Assembly: GCF_018141545.1 (NCBI RefSeq)
Contig: NZ_CP064357.1
Span: 620,001-684,000 of the forward strand
Direction of reading: 5' to 3'
Source of the DNA: Miltoncostaea oceani
GTDB lineage: Bacteria; Actinomycetota; Thermoleophilia; Miltoncostaeales; Miltoncostaeaceae
DNA length: 64,000 nucleotides
The notes beneath the pieces were generated by a model. That model ran no database searches. It saw nothing but the letters and a program-made list of their open reading frames with translations, and was not told the DNA's origin. The position numbers and the translations under genes were made by a program. This document shows positions 1 to 8,663 of this stretch, piece by piece. The first letter of the stretch is position 1; each line of letters starts with the position of its first letter.

Positions 1-554
1 AGCCGCGATCCGCGGCGGGTGCCCCCCCACGTGGTCCCTGATCGGGCGGAGTGCACGTCGTGTCGAGAGGCGCTCCCGCCAACGGGACTGCTCGCTCAGT
101 AGGGCTCGACCTGCCCTCTGGCGCGGAGAAGGGACCGGCCCGCCGGAGCGACTCCGCGGGGTGCGACCAGTGGCGACGGACCAGCCGCGATCGCGAGATG
201 CCTCGACGCGGCGTCCCGCACCTCGACGGCACATCTAAGCGGTTTGTCACGAGTTCATGCCCTTTTGGCGCTGCAGTGGCCAGACGTCCAACTGCGCATC
301 TGCCACAGCCCTCTCGAGTCGCGCGACGGCGGATGCTCACGAGGGGATCCGGCGGTGGATGGGACCTCGTAGCCGGTCGGCGAGCGCGACGTCTTCCGCC
401 TTGGCGCTGTGCGTGTTCCGGGGGCCGGCACCCGCCCGGACGTCGCGGGGAGGGCAACGCGGCATGTGTCGGGACGGCGGTGATCCGGCCGGTCGGTCGC
501 GCCGTACCAGCCGGTGAAGTCGCCCCGTCGGGGCGCTGACCACGGAGTTGAGAG
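1..554. other. Upstream region with no supported gene
   Basis: I see no convincing gene here; reading frames on both strands are low-complexity Arg/Gly/Ala frames typical of noncoding GC-rich DNA. A small perfect hairpin (6-bp stem, CGCCCC at 521-526 with GGGGCG at 530-535) lies just before the Shine-Dalgarno (GGAG near 546) of the next gene and could be an operator or a weak terminator of something upstream of the window. Confidence 0.5.
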
Positions 555-1517
555 ATGCGCCGCCCCGCCGTCCTCGCCCTCGCCGCCGTCGTCGGTCTGG
601 CAGTGCCGGGCTCCGCAGTGGCAGATGTGTTCGTGAAGGTGCCGACGCCGTTCCTCGGGGGCCCGATCTGGACTCCGCTGCCCGCGCTCTCGCCCGTGGC
701 GTCGGGACGCCCCTCCATGCCCCCTCCCCCCGCGTCCGACGCGTGCCGGGGGGCCGCGCCCGGCGACTGCGTGGTTGTGGGGCCGGAGGCCGAGACCGAC
801 GACGCGCCGCTCCCCTCGCCCGGACCGGCGGGTGTGGGGACGCCGGGCGACGGCGTCGGCGTCGAGGCAGATCCGGCCCCCGAGGAGGACACCCCGGGCG
901 CCGACGACGAGGGACAGAGCGCCCAGGAGGTCCCGGCGATGCCGGCGACCCCTCCATCGTCGGCGGATCTCACCGCAGCCTTCGGTGGGTTGCTCCACCC
1001 GGCGGCCGCCGACTGGCTCGCGTGGCAGCGGCCGACGCTCCGTTGGAAGCCCCAGGCGGGCGCGGACTACTACAACGTCCAGATCTTCCGTGGGCAGCGT
1101 CGCGTACTCAACGCCTGGTCGGCCGGCACGCGATTGAAGGTCCCGGGGGGGGTTCTGCGCCAGGGCCGCTCCTACGTCTGGGCGGTCTGGCCGGGCTCGG
1201 GACCCCGCGCCGCGGCCCGCTACGGCGCGGCGATCGGCCGCTCCACCTTTGCGGTGACGCTACGTCCGCGCATCGTCTTCCGCACCCCCGGCGGAAGCCG
1301 CGGCACGGTCGGTGAGGTGCGTCCCCACATCCCGTTCGCCACGATCCGCCTGTCGCGCGCCGGGGCGCTCGCGGCGCGCGTCCCGCAGGTCGTGACGCTC
1401 GACCGTCGCGGCCGTCTCACCCTTCCCATCTCCTCGCGCGCCGCCGAGCGGCTGGCCGCGGTCCTCACGGACCGCGGGCCGACGCCGCCGGTGGGTCTGC
1501 GCGGACCCGGGCTGTGA
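555..1517 (+). CDS. Secreted Pro-rich protein with fibronectin-III-like domain
   Basis: This 320-residue protein has a clear Sec signal peptide (about residues 1-24, ending AVA-D). A low-complexity Pro/Glu/Asp-rich stretch follows to about residue 140. The region from about 155 to 245 resembles a fibronectin type III fold (RPTLRWKPQAGADYYNVQI, later YVWAVWPG). The C-terminal 70 residues are Arg-rich. The start is supported by GGAG seven bases upstream. It lies 118 bases before the DUF4331 gene on the same strand. Secretion is seen in the sequence; a binding or adhesion role for the FN3-like part is inference. No catalytic motif is visible. Confidence 0.75.
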   Translation: MRRPAVLALAAVVGLAVPGSAVADVFVKVPTPFLGGPIWTPLPALSPVASGRPSMPPPPASDACRGAAPGDCVVVGPEAETDDAPLPSPGPAGVGTPGDGVGVEADPAPEEDTPGADDEGQSAQEVPAMPATPPSSADLTAAFGGLLHPAAADWLAWQRPTLRWKPQAGADYYNVQIFRGQRRVLNAWSAGTRLKVPGGVLRQGRSYVWAVWPGSGPRAAARYGAAIGRSTFAVTLRPRIVFRTPGGSRGTVGEVRPHIPFATIRLSRAGALAARVPQVVTLDRRGRLTLPISSRAAERLAAVLTDRGPTPPVGLRGPGL

Positions 1518-1635
1518 GCCCGGCACCGAACCCACGGACGGGTTCCCCGGCTCCGGCCGGGACTTCGACCGCATCACCGCCACCCCCGTCCTCCGGGGGT
1601 CGGCGCAACCGATGACCGACGAAAGGATCACCCCC

Positions 1636-3111
1636 GTGCGATCACGCACACGACAGCGTTGGCTCGTCGCGGCACCGCTCGCGGCGACGGCGGCAGTCGT
1701 CGCCGTGGGCCTGGCGCCGCCGTTCGGCGGCGCCTCGAGCCACCGTGAGGCGCCCTCGATCTCCCAGGACCCGAGCGCCGACAACACCGACGTCTACGCG
1801 TTCCGTTCTCCGGACGCGCCCAACACCGCGACCCTCGTCGCGAACTACGTGCCGTTCCAGGAGCCGGCCGGTGGGCCGAACTTCTACCGCTTCTCCGACG
1901 ACGTGAAGTACGAGGTGAAGGTCGACAACACCGGCGACGGCAACGAGGACATCACCTACGAGCTGCGCTTCGACACGAAGATCAACAACCCGGCGACCTT
2001 CCTCTACAACACCGCCGCGGTGACGTACGACGCCAAGAAGGGCACCTACGCCAACCTCAACCTCGTGCAGACCTACACCCTGCGCAAGATCACGCGCGAC
2101 TCCAAGGGCCGCACCGTCGTGCGGACACTCGGCAGGAACCTGCTGACGCCGCCGAACAACGTCGGGCCGCGCTCGACCCCGGACTACGAGTCGCTCGTGG
2201 CCCCGGCGATCCACACCTTCAAGGACGGCACGAAGGTGTTCGCCGGGCAGCGCGACGACCCGTTCTACGTGGACCTGGGTGGCACGTTCGACCTGCTCGG
2301 CTTCCGCAGCGCCCCCCCGGACGCCTTCAGCACCGGCGGCATCGACGGGCTGCGTGGCTACAGCGTCAACACGATCGCCATCCAGGTGCCGATCAAGCAG
2401 CTCACCCGTACCAAGGCGATCCCGACCGACTCGAACGCGACGAGCTCGGCCGTCGGCGTCTACGCCTCGGCCTCCCGTCCCGTGATCGACCTGAAGCGCA
2501 AGGACCCGAAGGTCCGCTGGCAGCAGGTCTCGCGCCTCGCGGAGCCCCTCGTCAACGAGGTGCTGATCCCGCTGGGCAAGAAGGACCTCTGGAACCGCAG
2601 CGACCCCTCCGACGACCGGCAGTTCGAGAAGCACTACCTCAAGCCGGAGCTCGCGGGCATCCTGAACGCCCTCTACGACATCGGCGCGCCCACGGAGAAC
2701 CGGATCGACCTGACGACGGTCCTCCTGACGGGCATCCCGGCCGACAACGGCCTGGGTCTGCCGACGACGGCGATCAGCAGCAAGCCGGCGAAGGCCGACC
2801 TGCTGCGCGTCAACCTCGCCGTCCCGCCCACGCCGTTCGCCGAGCAGAACCGCCTCGGCCTCCTGGCCGGGCAGGCGGACGGGTTCCCGAACGGCCGGCG
2901 TCTGATCGATGACGTCGTGGACATCGAGGAGCGCGCCGTCGCGGGCGTCCTCTCACCGGCCTTCGGGCTGCCGGCACCGAACGGCGGCAACGCCGCCCTC
3001 GCGCCGCTGCTCGGCGACGGGGTCAACGCGAACGACAAGCCCTTCCTCCCGTCGTTCCCGTACGTGGCGACGCCCGGCTCGGGCTTCGACTCGGTCCCGC
3101 ACGCCGGCTGA
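1636..3111 (+). CDS. DUF4331 family secreted protein
   Basis: The protein (about 491 aa) matches the DUF4331 family: after a signal peptide it has the hallmark SSHREAPSISQDPSADNTDVYAF, followed by repeats around FYRFSDDVKYEVKVDNTGDGNEDITYEL. The GTG at 1636 is preferred over the ATG at 1612 because AAGGA lies 9 bases before it and the reading then begins directly with a basic signal peptide (RSRTRQRW, hydrophobic core, cleavage near GGASS). DUF4331 proteins are exported and of unknown biochemical function. The TPR gene follows after a hairpin, so the two may be related in function but are probably not one simple transcript. Confidence 0.9.
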   Translation: MRSRTRQRWLVAAPLAATAAVVAVGLAPPFGGASSHREAPSISQDPSADNTDVYAFRSPDAPNTATLVANYVPFQEPAGGPNFYRFSDDVKYEVKVDNTGDGNEDITYELRFDTKINNPATFLYNTAAVTYDAKKGTYANLNLVQTYTLRKITRDSKGRTVVRTLGRNLLTPPNNVGPRSTPDYESLVAPAIHTFKDGTKVFAGQRDDPFYVDLGGTFDLLGFRSAPPDAFSTGGIDGLRGYSVNTIAIQVPIKQLTRTKAIPTDSNATSSAVGVYASASRPVIDLKRKDPKVRWQQVSRLAEPLVNEVLIPLGKKDLWNRSDPSDDRQFEKHYLKPELAGILNALYDIGAPTENRIDLTTVLLTGIPADNGLGLPTTAISSKPAKADLLRVNLAVPPTPFAEQNRLGLLAGQADGFPNGRRLIDDVVDIEERAVAGVLSPAFGLPAPNGGNAALAPLLGDGVNANDKPFLPSFPYVATPGSGFDSVPHAG

Positions 3112-3122
3112 CCGTCCACCGC

Positions 3123-3150
3123 ATGCCGGGGGGCTCACGCCCCCCGGCAT
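3123..3150 (+). terminator. GC-rich hairpin after DUF4331 gene
   Basis: A perfect 11-bp stem (ATGCCGGGGGG at 3123-3133 with CCCCCCGGCAT at 3140-3150) encloses a 6-base loop, 12 bases after the DUF4331 stop codon. There is no T-run, which is common for hairpin terminators in high-GC actinobacteria. It may cause partial readthrough into the TPR gene. Confidence 0.7.
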
Positions 3151-3192
3151 GTGCACCACCAGACAACCATCGACCGCCCGAGGACCGGACCC

Positions 3193-4497
3193 ATGGCACC
3201 CCCCCGCCGCCTCACCTCCATGTCCATCGCACTGGCCGCCGCCGCCGCGGTGTTCGCCGTCACGCTCCTCGTGCTCGAGGGCCAGCGGGGCGCCGAGCCG
3301 GGTGTGGCCAACGCCGCCGGGCGACCCGGTCCCGACCAGATCATCACCGAGGCCGAGCAGCGTGTCGCGGCCGACCCGCGCTTCGCGCCCGGGTTGACCA
3401 AGCTCGCCGAAGGCTACTTCGCGCGCGCGGGAGCAACCGGCAATCCGGCGTGGCTCACGAAGGCGGAGGACGCCGGACGCCGTGCCGTCCGCGCGGACCC
3501 CGAGGCGTTCGAGGCGATGGACGCCCTCGCGAGCATCGCCGCCTCCCGCCACCGCTTCCGGGAGGCGCTCATGTGGACGCAACGGAGCCTCGCGGTCGCG
3601 CCCACCCGCGTCGCCCCCTTGAGCATCCGCACCGACGCACTCATCGAGCTCGGCAGATACGACGAGGGCTTCAAGCTTGCCCAGACGCGCCTCGACCTAC
3701 GACCCGACCTCCCCTCCTACAGTCGCGCGTCGTACGTCCGTGAACTCATCGGCGACCGGGCAGGCGCCGTCCGCCTCATGGAGCTGGCGATCGACGCGGC
3801 CGCGCAGAACAGCGACTCCCGTGCGACCGCACGCGCCCAGCTCGGGCTGGTGCTACTCGCCGGCGGAGACCTGGCAGGGGCGGAGCGCCAGGTCCGCACA
3901 GCCCTGGCTGAGGTCCCCGGCGACACGAACGCCACCTTCGTCCTCGCGCGAGTATCGGCTGCCCGAGGCGATCTCGAGGAGGCTGCGGAGCTGTTCTCCC
4001 AGGTGGCTGCGGAGCTGCCGGAGCCGGACCACCTCGCAGCCCTCGCCGAGGTCGAGCGCGCCCTCGGCCGGACCGAGGCCGCCGAGCGCCACGAGGCCGC
4101 GATGCGCGCCGCGTTCGACCTCTTGGAGGCCAACGGCCAGGACGTCGACCTCGACGCGGCACTCCTCACCGTCGACCTCCGGCGGCCCACCACCGCCGAC
4201 GTCGCCCGCGCACGACGGGGACAGGCCGCCCGACCGGGGATCGCCGGCGACCAAGCTCTCGGTTGGGTGCTGACACGGGCCGGCCGCTGTGCTGAGGGGG
4301 ACCGCTACGCCAGCCGCAGCCTGCGCCTCGGCACCCAAGATCCCCTCATGCTGTTCCACGCCGGAATGGCCGCCGCCTGCGCCGGACGCCCCGCAGTGGC
4401 ACGCGATCGCCTCACGGCCGCCCTCGAACTGAACCCCGCCTTCTCGGTGCGTTGGGCGCCGATCGCACGGAAGGAGCTGGCACGACTGCCTCGTTGA
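3193..4497 (+). CDS. Membrane-anchored TPR-repeat protein
   Basis: About 434 aa. An N-terminal hydrophobic segment (residues about 8-26, SIALAAAAAVFAVTLLVL) anchors or exports the protein. The rest is a succession of tetratricopeptide-like helical pairs with the usual small/aromatic pattern (EGYFARAG, EALMWTQRSLAVAP, RVSAARGDLEEAAELF, LGLVLLAGGDLAGAERQ). The ATG at 3193 is chosen over 3151 because AGGA is 8 bases upstream and the signal segment then starts at the N-terminus. TPR proteins scaffold protein complexes; its place directly after the DUF4331 gene suggests it could interact with that protein at the cell surface (inference). Confidence 0.85.
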   Translation: MAPPRRLTSMSIALAAAAAVFAVTLLVLEGQRGAEPGVANAAGRPGPDQIITEAEQRVAADPRFAPGLTKLAEGYFARAGATGNPAWLTKAEDAGRRAVRADPEAFEAMDALASIAASRHRFREALMWTQRSLAVAPTRVAPLSIRTDALIELGRYDEGFKLAQTRLDLRPDLPSYSRASYVRELIGDRAGAVRLMELAIDAAAQNSDSRATARAQLGLVLLAGGDLAGAERQVRTALAEVPGDTNATFVLARVSAARGDLEEAAELFSQVAAELPEPDHLAALAEVERALGRTEAAERHEAAMRAAFDLLEANGQDVDLDAALLTVDLRRPTTADVARARRGQAARPGIAGDQALGWVLTRAGRCAEGDRYASRSLRLGTQDPLMLFHAGMAAACAGRPAVARDRLTAALELNPAFSVRWAPIARKELARLPR

Positions 4498-4598
4498 CCT
4501 CCCCAACCGCCCTGCCTCTCCTCTCGAGGCCGGAGGCGGCTCGGCCGCAACGACTGGTCGCACTGCTCAGTCCACCGCAGGAGGGTATGCGGTCGCCC

Positions 4599-4623
4599 TG
4601 GGGTCGCCCCGCTCTGACGGACA
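4599..4623 (+). repeat. IS3 left terminal inverted repeat
   Basis: This 25-base sequence starts TGGGGTCGCC and ends CTGACGGACA. It is the exact reverse complement of 5896-5920, so it marks the transposase-distal end of the element. Confidence 0.9.
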
Positions 4624-4629
4624 GGTTTT

Positions 4630-5485
4630 CTAGGCCGCCGACTCCTGCCGGCTGTGGTGTTGTGCCTCGAACTCGGCGGGGCTGAGGTAGCCAGGTGCCG
4701 AGTGCCAGCGGCGTGGGTTGTACCAACCCTCGATGGAGTCGTAGATCGCCGTGCGCGCCTGTTGGCGGGTCGGCCAGGAGCGCCGGTCGATGAGCTCGGT
4801 CTTCAGCGTCGACATGAACGACTCGGCGAGAGGGCGTAGTCGTAGGCGTCACCGCGGGAGCCCACCGATTGGGCGATCCCCGCCTCGCGCAAGGTGCGTC
4901 CGCAGTGGGAGCTCGTGCACTGGGATCCCCGATCAGAGTGGTGCACCAGCGGGGCCTCGTGCACCTGGCGTCGCCACGAAGCCATCTGGATCGCATCGAC
5001 CACCGGCTCGGCCCGCAGGTCCTCAAGCATCGACCAACCGACGACGCCTGCGGCTGCAGGCGTCAACACCACTGCGACGTAGAGCCAGCCGGGCCCAGGT
5101 CCGCACGTAGGTGATGTCGGCCACCCACAACGCGTTCGGTCGCTCGGCGAGGAAGCGTCGCTCGACCAGATTCGCGGCTGGAGTTCGCAGCGGGTCACGC
5201 TCGGCGGTGCGCTGGAAGCGGCGGCGGTGGTGCCCTCGATCCCGGCCTCGCGCCTCAATCGGGCGATGCGCTTGCGACCGTGGCAGTGGCCGTCGGCGGC
5301 CAGTTCCGCGTGGACGCAGGCGGCGCCGTAGGTGCCGCGGCTCATCAGGTGCACGGCGCGGAGCCGCTCAAGGAGTTGGTCGTCCTCGCGCCGCCGCATC
5401 GAGGGTGACCGGCTAGCCCACGATTAGAAGCCCGAGCGTGGGACGCCGAGCGTCCTGCAGAGGGTGGAGACCCGGTGGCCGGCCT
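4630..5485 (-). pseudogene. IS3 orfB transposase, frameshifted
   Basis: Pieces of an IS3 OrfB (rve integrase core) are readable in different frames. An HTH_21-like part reads ERLRAVHLMSRGTYGAACVHAEL. A core shifts frame around 5100-5230. Then come PLVHHSDRGSQ and SVGSRGDAYDYAL (second catalytic Asp region), and finally STLKTELIDRRSW...HSAPGYLSPAEFE in another frame. Near 4830 a two-base insertion (CTCTCGCC where CTCGCC is expected) breaks the conserved DNALAESF motif. The very 5' part has an in-frame stop after the RSGF(Y) motif near 5425. No intact product is possible. Confidence 0.9.
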
Positions 5486-5815
5486 TCACAGGCGGCGATG
5501 AACCGGTAGAGGCTCACCGCGTCGTCTCCGTGGCGAAGAAGCCGCAGCTTTGTTCAGGATATTCCGCTCCTCACGCGACACCTTGTTCTCACGACCCAGC
5601 CGCGCGAGCTCTGCGCGCTCGTCGCTGGTGAGCCCGGGCGCGGTGCCCTGGTCGATCTGCGCCTGCTTGACCCACCGGCGTACCGCCGTCTCGCCGAGGT
5701 CGAGCTCCCGGCAGACCGCCCCGATCGCCTTCCCCGACGACTCGATCAACTCGACCGTGCGGGCCTTGACCTCCTCACTGAACGCACGCCGTGCCCGTCG
5801 CTCCCGCTGCTCCAT
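5486..5815 (-). pseudogene. IS3 orfA-like transposase subunit, 3' end frameshifted
   Basis: The first 85 residues are a good IS3 OrfA (HTH_Tnp_1: FSEEVKARTVELIESSGKAIGAVCRELDLGETAVRRWVKQAQID, then ELARLGRENKVSREERNILNKAAA). The expected ending (AAAFFAKE, where the programmed shift to orfB normally happens) has lost a base, so the frame continues into an unrelated Arg-rich tail. It would bind terminal repeats in an active element; here it is probably only a relic. Confidence 0.85.
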
Positions 5816-5854
5816 GTGGACCTCCTTGGAGAAGCATCATCACCTCTCCGATGG

Positions 5855-5879
5855 TGTCCGCAGAAGCGGGGCGACCCCA
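5855..5879 (-). repeat. Diverged inner copy of IS3 right end
   Basis: TGTCCGCAGAAGCGGGG...CCCCA resembles the right terminal repeat at 5896-5920 with differences only in the middle. It begins with TG and ends with CA. Two right ends 41 bases apart could record a nested insertion, or a one-ended transposition of a related element. Confidence 0.75.
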
Positions 5880-5895
5880 GGCAGTCAGGAAAAAA

Positions 5896-5920
5896 TGTCC
5901 GTCAGAGCGGGGCGACCCCA
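5896..5920 (-). repeat. IS3 right terminal inverted repeat
   Basis: Exact 25-base inverted copy of 4599-4623. It is preceded on its inner side by an A-rich stretch (AGGAAAAAA), which matches the T-rich bases just inside the left end. Confidence 0.9.
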
Positions 5921-6028
5921 GACGGGGGCGGACCGGTCCGGCCCCGTCGATCGTCCGGTCCTCGCGCCCCGGAAGCTGAGTAGCTCGGAGCGGTGTTCCA
6001 TTGGTTTGATCGGACGCCCAACCGCAGT

Positions 6029-6841
6029 TCAGGTCCGTGTGTAGGCGAACATCACACCGCCGCACTGCACGCTCAAGGTTTCGAAGAGGTGCCTGCCGGC
6101 GGCCCGCTCAAGGCACCCGTAGGTGGCTCGGAGAGAGGGCACGCGTACCTGTTGACGCCTAACCGCGGGGTGGTTCAGTCGAGGGAGGAGGCGGCCGGCG
6201 CTGTCGAGCCAGCCCGTGGTCCAGTTGTTGCGGGCTCCACCAGCCTGATCCTGGAAGGCACCCCGCCACCGGATGGACACGAGACGCGCGTCCCGGCACG
6301 CCCCCCGGAGGTCACCCCTGCGCCGGACGCGAAGGCTGACGATCCCACGCCCGGGGGCCGGACACGACGACCACGACCCAGCCGTGAACGGCGGACTCCC
6401 GGGCCTGGATCCCTGCAGCCGGAAGGTACGACGGAGGCTGTCCACGACGTAGGCAAACCCAAACCGCGTCGCCCCCTCGTTCACGACGTAGCCACAGTAG
6501 GTCCACGTCCCGGCGGTCGCCTCGACGCTCCGCACGACCCGGCTCCATTTCCCGGCGCGGGGCGTGAAGTCGAAGATCAGCTGCTCACTGTCACCGGGCC
6601 ACAGCAGTCGGGGATCACTGACACAGCCCCGCCGCCCTCTGAGCCGGTAGACCGTCACTCGCGAATCCCGATCGGCGCGGGTCTGCATCCACGAGGACAC
6701 CACGCTCTGCCCCAATCCGTTCCGAGCTTGGGTAACGCCGAGATCCAGGGATGGAGGCGCTCCCTCCTGCCCGACCGCACCACCAGGCGTGACGAGGGCG
6801 GAGACAGCCACAAGCATCGCGAAGCGGCGGGACGGCGACAT
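6029..6841 (-). CDS. Secreted protein of unknown function
   Basis: About 270 aa. I start at the ATG at 6841 because it gives a normal signal peptide (SPSRRFAMLVAVSALVTPGGAVGQE). The longer upstream frame is Arg/Pro-rich and unconvincing. The mature part has alternating beta-strand patterns (SRVTVYRLRGRRGCV, WTYCGYVVNEGATRFGFAYVV, GIVSLRVRRRG) and six or more cysteines, so disulfides are plausible. It may hold two similar beta-sandwich halves. No catalytic motif is seen. No strong Shine-Dalgarno precedes the start, so the start is provisional. Confidence 0.65.
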   Translation of the reverse strand: MSPSRRFAMLVAVSALVTPGGAVGQEGAPPSLDLGVTQARNGLGQSVVSSWMQTRADRDSRVTVYRLRGRRGCVSDPRLLWPGDSEQLIFDFTPRAGKWSRVVRSVEATAGTWTYCGYVVNEGATRFGFAYVVDSLRRTFRLQGSRPGSPPFTAGSWSSCPAPGRGIVSLRVRRRGDLRGACRDARLVSIRWRGAFQDQAGGARNNWTTGWLDSAGRLLPRLNHPAVRRQQVRVPSLRATYGCLERAAGRHLFETLSVQCGGVMFAYTRT

Positions 6842-7189
6842 GAAAGCGACTATCGCAGCACACCCTGATCTGAGGGCGCGTCGCCGCTGTGGCGAGCCGC
6901 CCCCGTTCGCCGTGGGCCAGTTGGTGCGCCCCCAGCAGGGCAACGACACGGGTCCGCGGCGACGGGACAACGTCGGCAGTTCCAGTTCCGGCCCCGCGAG
7001 AGCCTCCGAATCCTGCTCCGCGCCGCCAGACATTTGACTCAGCGGCCGAGGCTCCCCGCGGGAGGCGAGGGCCGGGATTGAAGGAAGATCTGACTTGGCG
7101 CTGGCTCCGTAAGCTCGAGCGCCAGCCCCTTCCCGACGCGCGGAGGATCTGGTTCCGAGGCACCGCCATCCCTGCACCGCGCGCTACCG

Positions 7190-7507
7190 TCATCGAGTGG
7201 CTAAGCGCCAGCCGTACTCCTCGGCGAAATCGTCCCAGCACGTCGTGCAGACCCAGTGGTAGCCAGCGCCATGCGGATGCTCGCCGGTCGTGGCGTACCC
7301 CTCTGTCTGGTGTTCCGGATGCGCCTCGACGAGCCGGCGGTGCTCCTCCGAGAACGTCGGGTCGATGAACTTCGCCCAACAAAACTCGCAGTGCTCGTGC
7401 TCCCAGTTCTCGTTGGGCGGGTGGTAGGCCTTTCGCTCGAACGGCGTCCCCGCAGGGAGGTCGAGCTCTTGGGCCATCCTTCGCCAGTCGTCGGCGGCGG
7501 CGCTCAT
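7190..7507 (-). CDS. Small acidic protein with two CxxC knuckles
   Basis: 105 residues, apparently cytosolic. It contains HEHCEFCWAKFID at about residues 37-49 and HWVCTTCWDDFAEEYGW near 84-100. These two Cys-x2-Cys pairs, together with flanking His, would form one zinc site. The Trp/His-rich core is unusual for chance coding and supports a real gene. I know similar short bacterial proteins only as uncharacterised. No Shine-Dalgarno is obvious. It stands alone between a secreted protein gene and the repeat/pseudogene region. Confidence 0.8.
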   Translation of the reverse strand: MSAAADDWRRMAQELDLPAGTPFERKAYHPPNENWEHEHCEFCWAKFIDPTFSEEHRRLVEAHPEHQTEGYATTGEHPHGAGYHWVCTTCWDDFAEEYGWRLATR

Positions 7508-7630
7508 GTCTTGTCGGAATCGACCGCTTGAGGGTTGCGCTCAAGGGAGGCGCCGCGAGTCTCGCGACCCCTCCCGCCCGTCGGGGCTGTCCCCCGGCGG
7601 TCCCAATGGTGCGATGCCTGAAGTCAAGCT

Positions 7631-7699
7631 AGGAAAGAAGCGCCGCGCGAGGCAGAAAGAAGCAGGCGAGCGTATTCTCTCGTTGGCTTCTTTCTTCGG
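7631..7699. repeat. 69-base hairpin repeat, copy A
   Basis: This stretch aligns without gaps to 41852-41920 (about 51 of 69 bases identical by eye). It folds into a hairpin with a perfect 10-bp stem (AGAAAGAAGC at 7654-7663 with GCTTCTTTCT at 7686-7695) and an inner CGAG/CTCG helix. Both copies lie in otherwise empty DNA near a copy of the ribbon-helix-helix-like gene. It could be a mobile intergenic repeat or a structured RNA. Confidence 0.65.
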
Positions 7700-7811
7700 G
7701 TTGCCTGTACGAACTTCGACACCGGACGCCCCGGCCGCGTCCTTGGATCGCCCAGGCAATAAGTGCCCCCCAGGCTGGGGCCCCTGCTGAGCACATCGAC
7801 ACAGCCGCCAG

Positions 7812-8036
7812 ATGGCGAAGAGGATCTCGGTGTCCGTCTCCGGTGAGACCGCTGAGCGTGCTCGGCAGTTGGCGGAGCGGGATTTCGCAGGGGACCTGTC
7901 CGCGCTGGTCGGCTTCCCGGTCGATCCAGAGGCGCGGTAGGTCGACTCCCTGGATGCCGTCGCCGAGTGGGAAGCAGCGAACGGCGCGATTTCACCGGCC
8001 GAGATCACCGCCGCGCGGGTGCGTTGGATGCGGTAG
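7812..8036 (+). pseudogene. Ribbon-helix-helix-like protein, nonsense-mutated
   Basis: The frame from ATG 7812 to TAG 8034-8036 is 75 codons, exactly the length of the intact paralogue at 43004-43228. It aligns along its whole length (KRISVSVSGETAERARQLAERDFAGDLSALV, then DSLDAVAEWEA..GAISPAEITAARVRWMR). Codon 43 is TAG (7938-7940) where the paralogue has an Arg codon (EARRVESLDA). A single base change thus separates it from an intact gene. A functional short 42-residue RHH product is possible but the dimer-tail half would be lost. Confidence 0.85.
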
Positions 8037-8153
8037 CCGCGCGACGCGACGGCGAGCCAGCCGTCGCCTTGCGCCACGTGAGCGCCGTCTCCCCGGCGCG
8101 GCGCCGCCGTCAGGAGATGTGGCCGCTATTCGGTGTCCAGATGCCGGTGCCGC

Positions 8154-8663
8154 TTACTGGGGCGCCGTCAGGGGGATGGGCGTGGCGGCGTAGGTCACGG
8201 AGACGCTCACGGCGATCGTCGACGGCTTGTAGCAGCGGGTGACTCTGCGACGCGAGATGACCGGGCCGCGGCGTCCCTCGACACGCGGACCGCGGCGGAC
8301 CGTGGTGACCTTCCCGCAGTACTGGTTCGGGCCGAATCGGCCGGTGGTGTAGATGCCTCCGCCGAAGTAGCCGAAGGGGCTGCCGGCGGGCTCCTCGATC
8401 GACTGGATCAAGCCGAGCTGCAGGCCCCCCACCTCGGCAAAGCGCGTCGCTTGGTTGCGGGCCGCTCCGAACGCCGCGGGGATCGCGACGGCTCGAGCTT
8501 TCGCGACGGCACGCACGATCTTCGCGTTGTTGAGCGGCGCTGGCGCGACGACCTGCGCCTGCGCGGTCCCGGTCGCCGTGACCGTCTCACCGTGTGCGAC
8601 GCCGGCCACTGCCGCCAGCGCCACCCCTGCGAGGGCACCCGCGATGGTCTTTGGTACACGCAT
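8154..8663 (-). CDS. Secreted SIMPL/DUF541-like protein
   Basis: 169 aa with a Sec signal peptide (residues 1-25, VAGVAHG-E). The mature start ETVTATGTAQAQV and the following long helix (NNAKIVRAVAKARAVAIPAAFGAARNQATRFAEVGGLQLGLIQSIEE) match the SIMPL (DUF541) pattern of a conserved strand, a helix and the 'G..LG.i.sI.E' motif. It ends with a strand SVSVTYA, as SIMPL domains do. The family is periplasmic or secreted and its role is poorly known. GGGAGG lies 8 bases before the start. Confidence 0.75.
   Translation of the reverse strand: MRVPKTIAGALAGVALAAVAGVAHGETVTATGTAQAQVVAPAPLNNAKIVRAVAKARAVAIPAAFGAARNQATRFAEVGGLQLGLIQSIEEPAGSPFGYFGGGIYTTGRFGPNQYCGKVTTVRRGPRVEGRRGPVISRRRVTRCYKPSTIAVSVSVTYAATPIPLTAPQ

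Larger units (their letters stand above)
4599..5920 (-). mobile_element. Decayed IS3-family insertion sequence
   Basis: An element of about 1.3 kb is bounded by perfect 25-bp terminal inverted repeats (4599-4623 and 5896-5920), beginning TG and ending CA as is normal for IS3. Inside are an orfA-like gene and an orfB (DDE integrase core) transcribed leftward. Both have lost their frames through small indels and an in-frame stop, so the element cannot make an active transposase. I cannot see a target-site duplication at the outer ends. A diverged third copy of the terminal repeat (5855-5879) lies just inside the right end. Confidence 0.9.

Noticed and set aside
255-998. Long open frames on the minus strand opposite the first secreted protein
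   Set aside because: They are antisense shadows with Arg/Gly/Pro-rich low-complexity translations and no credible start signals; the plus-strand gene has a signal peptide and a Shine-Dalgarno.
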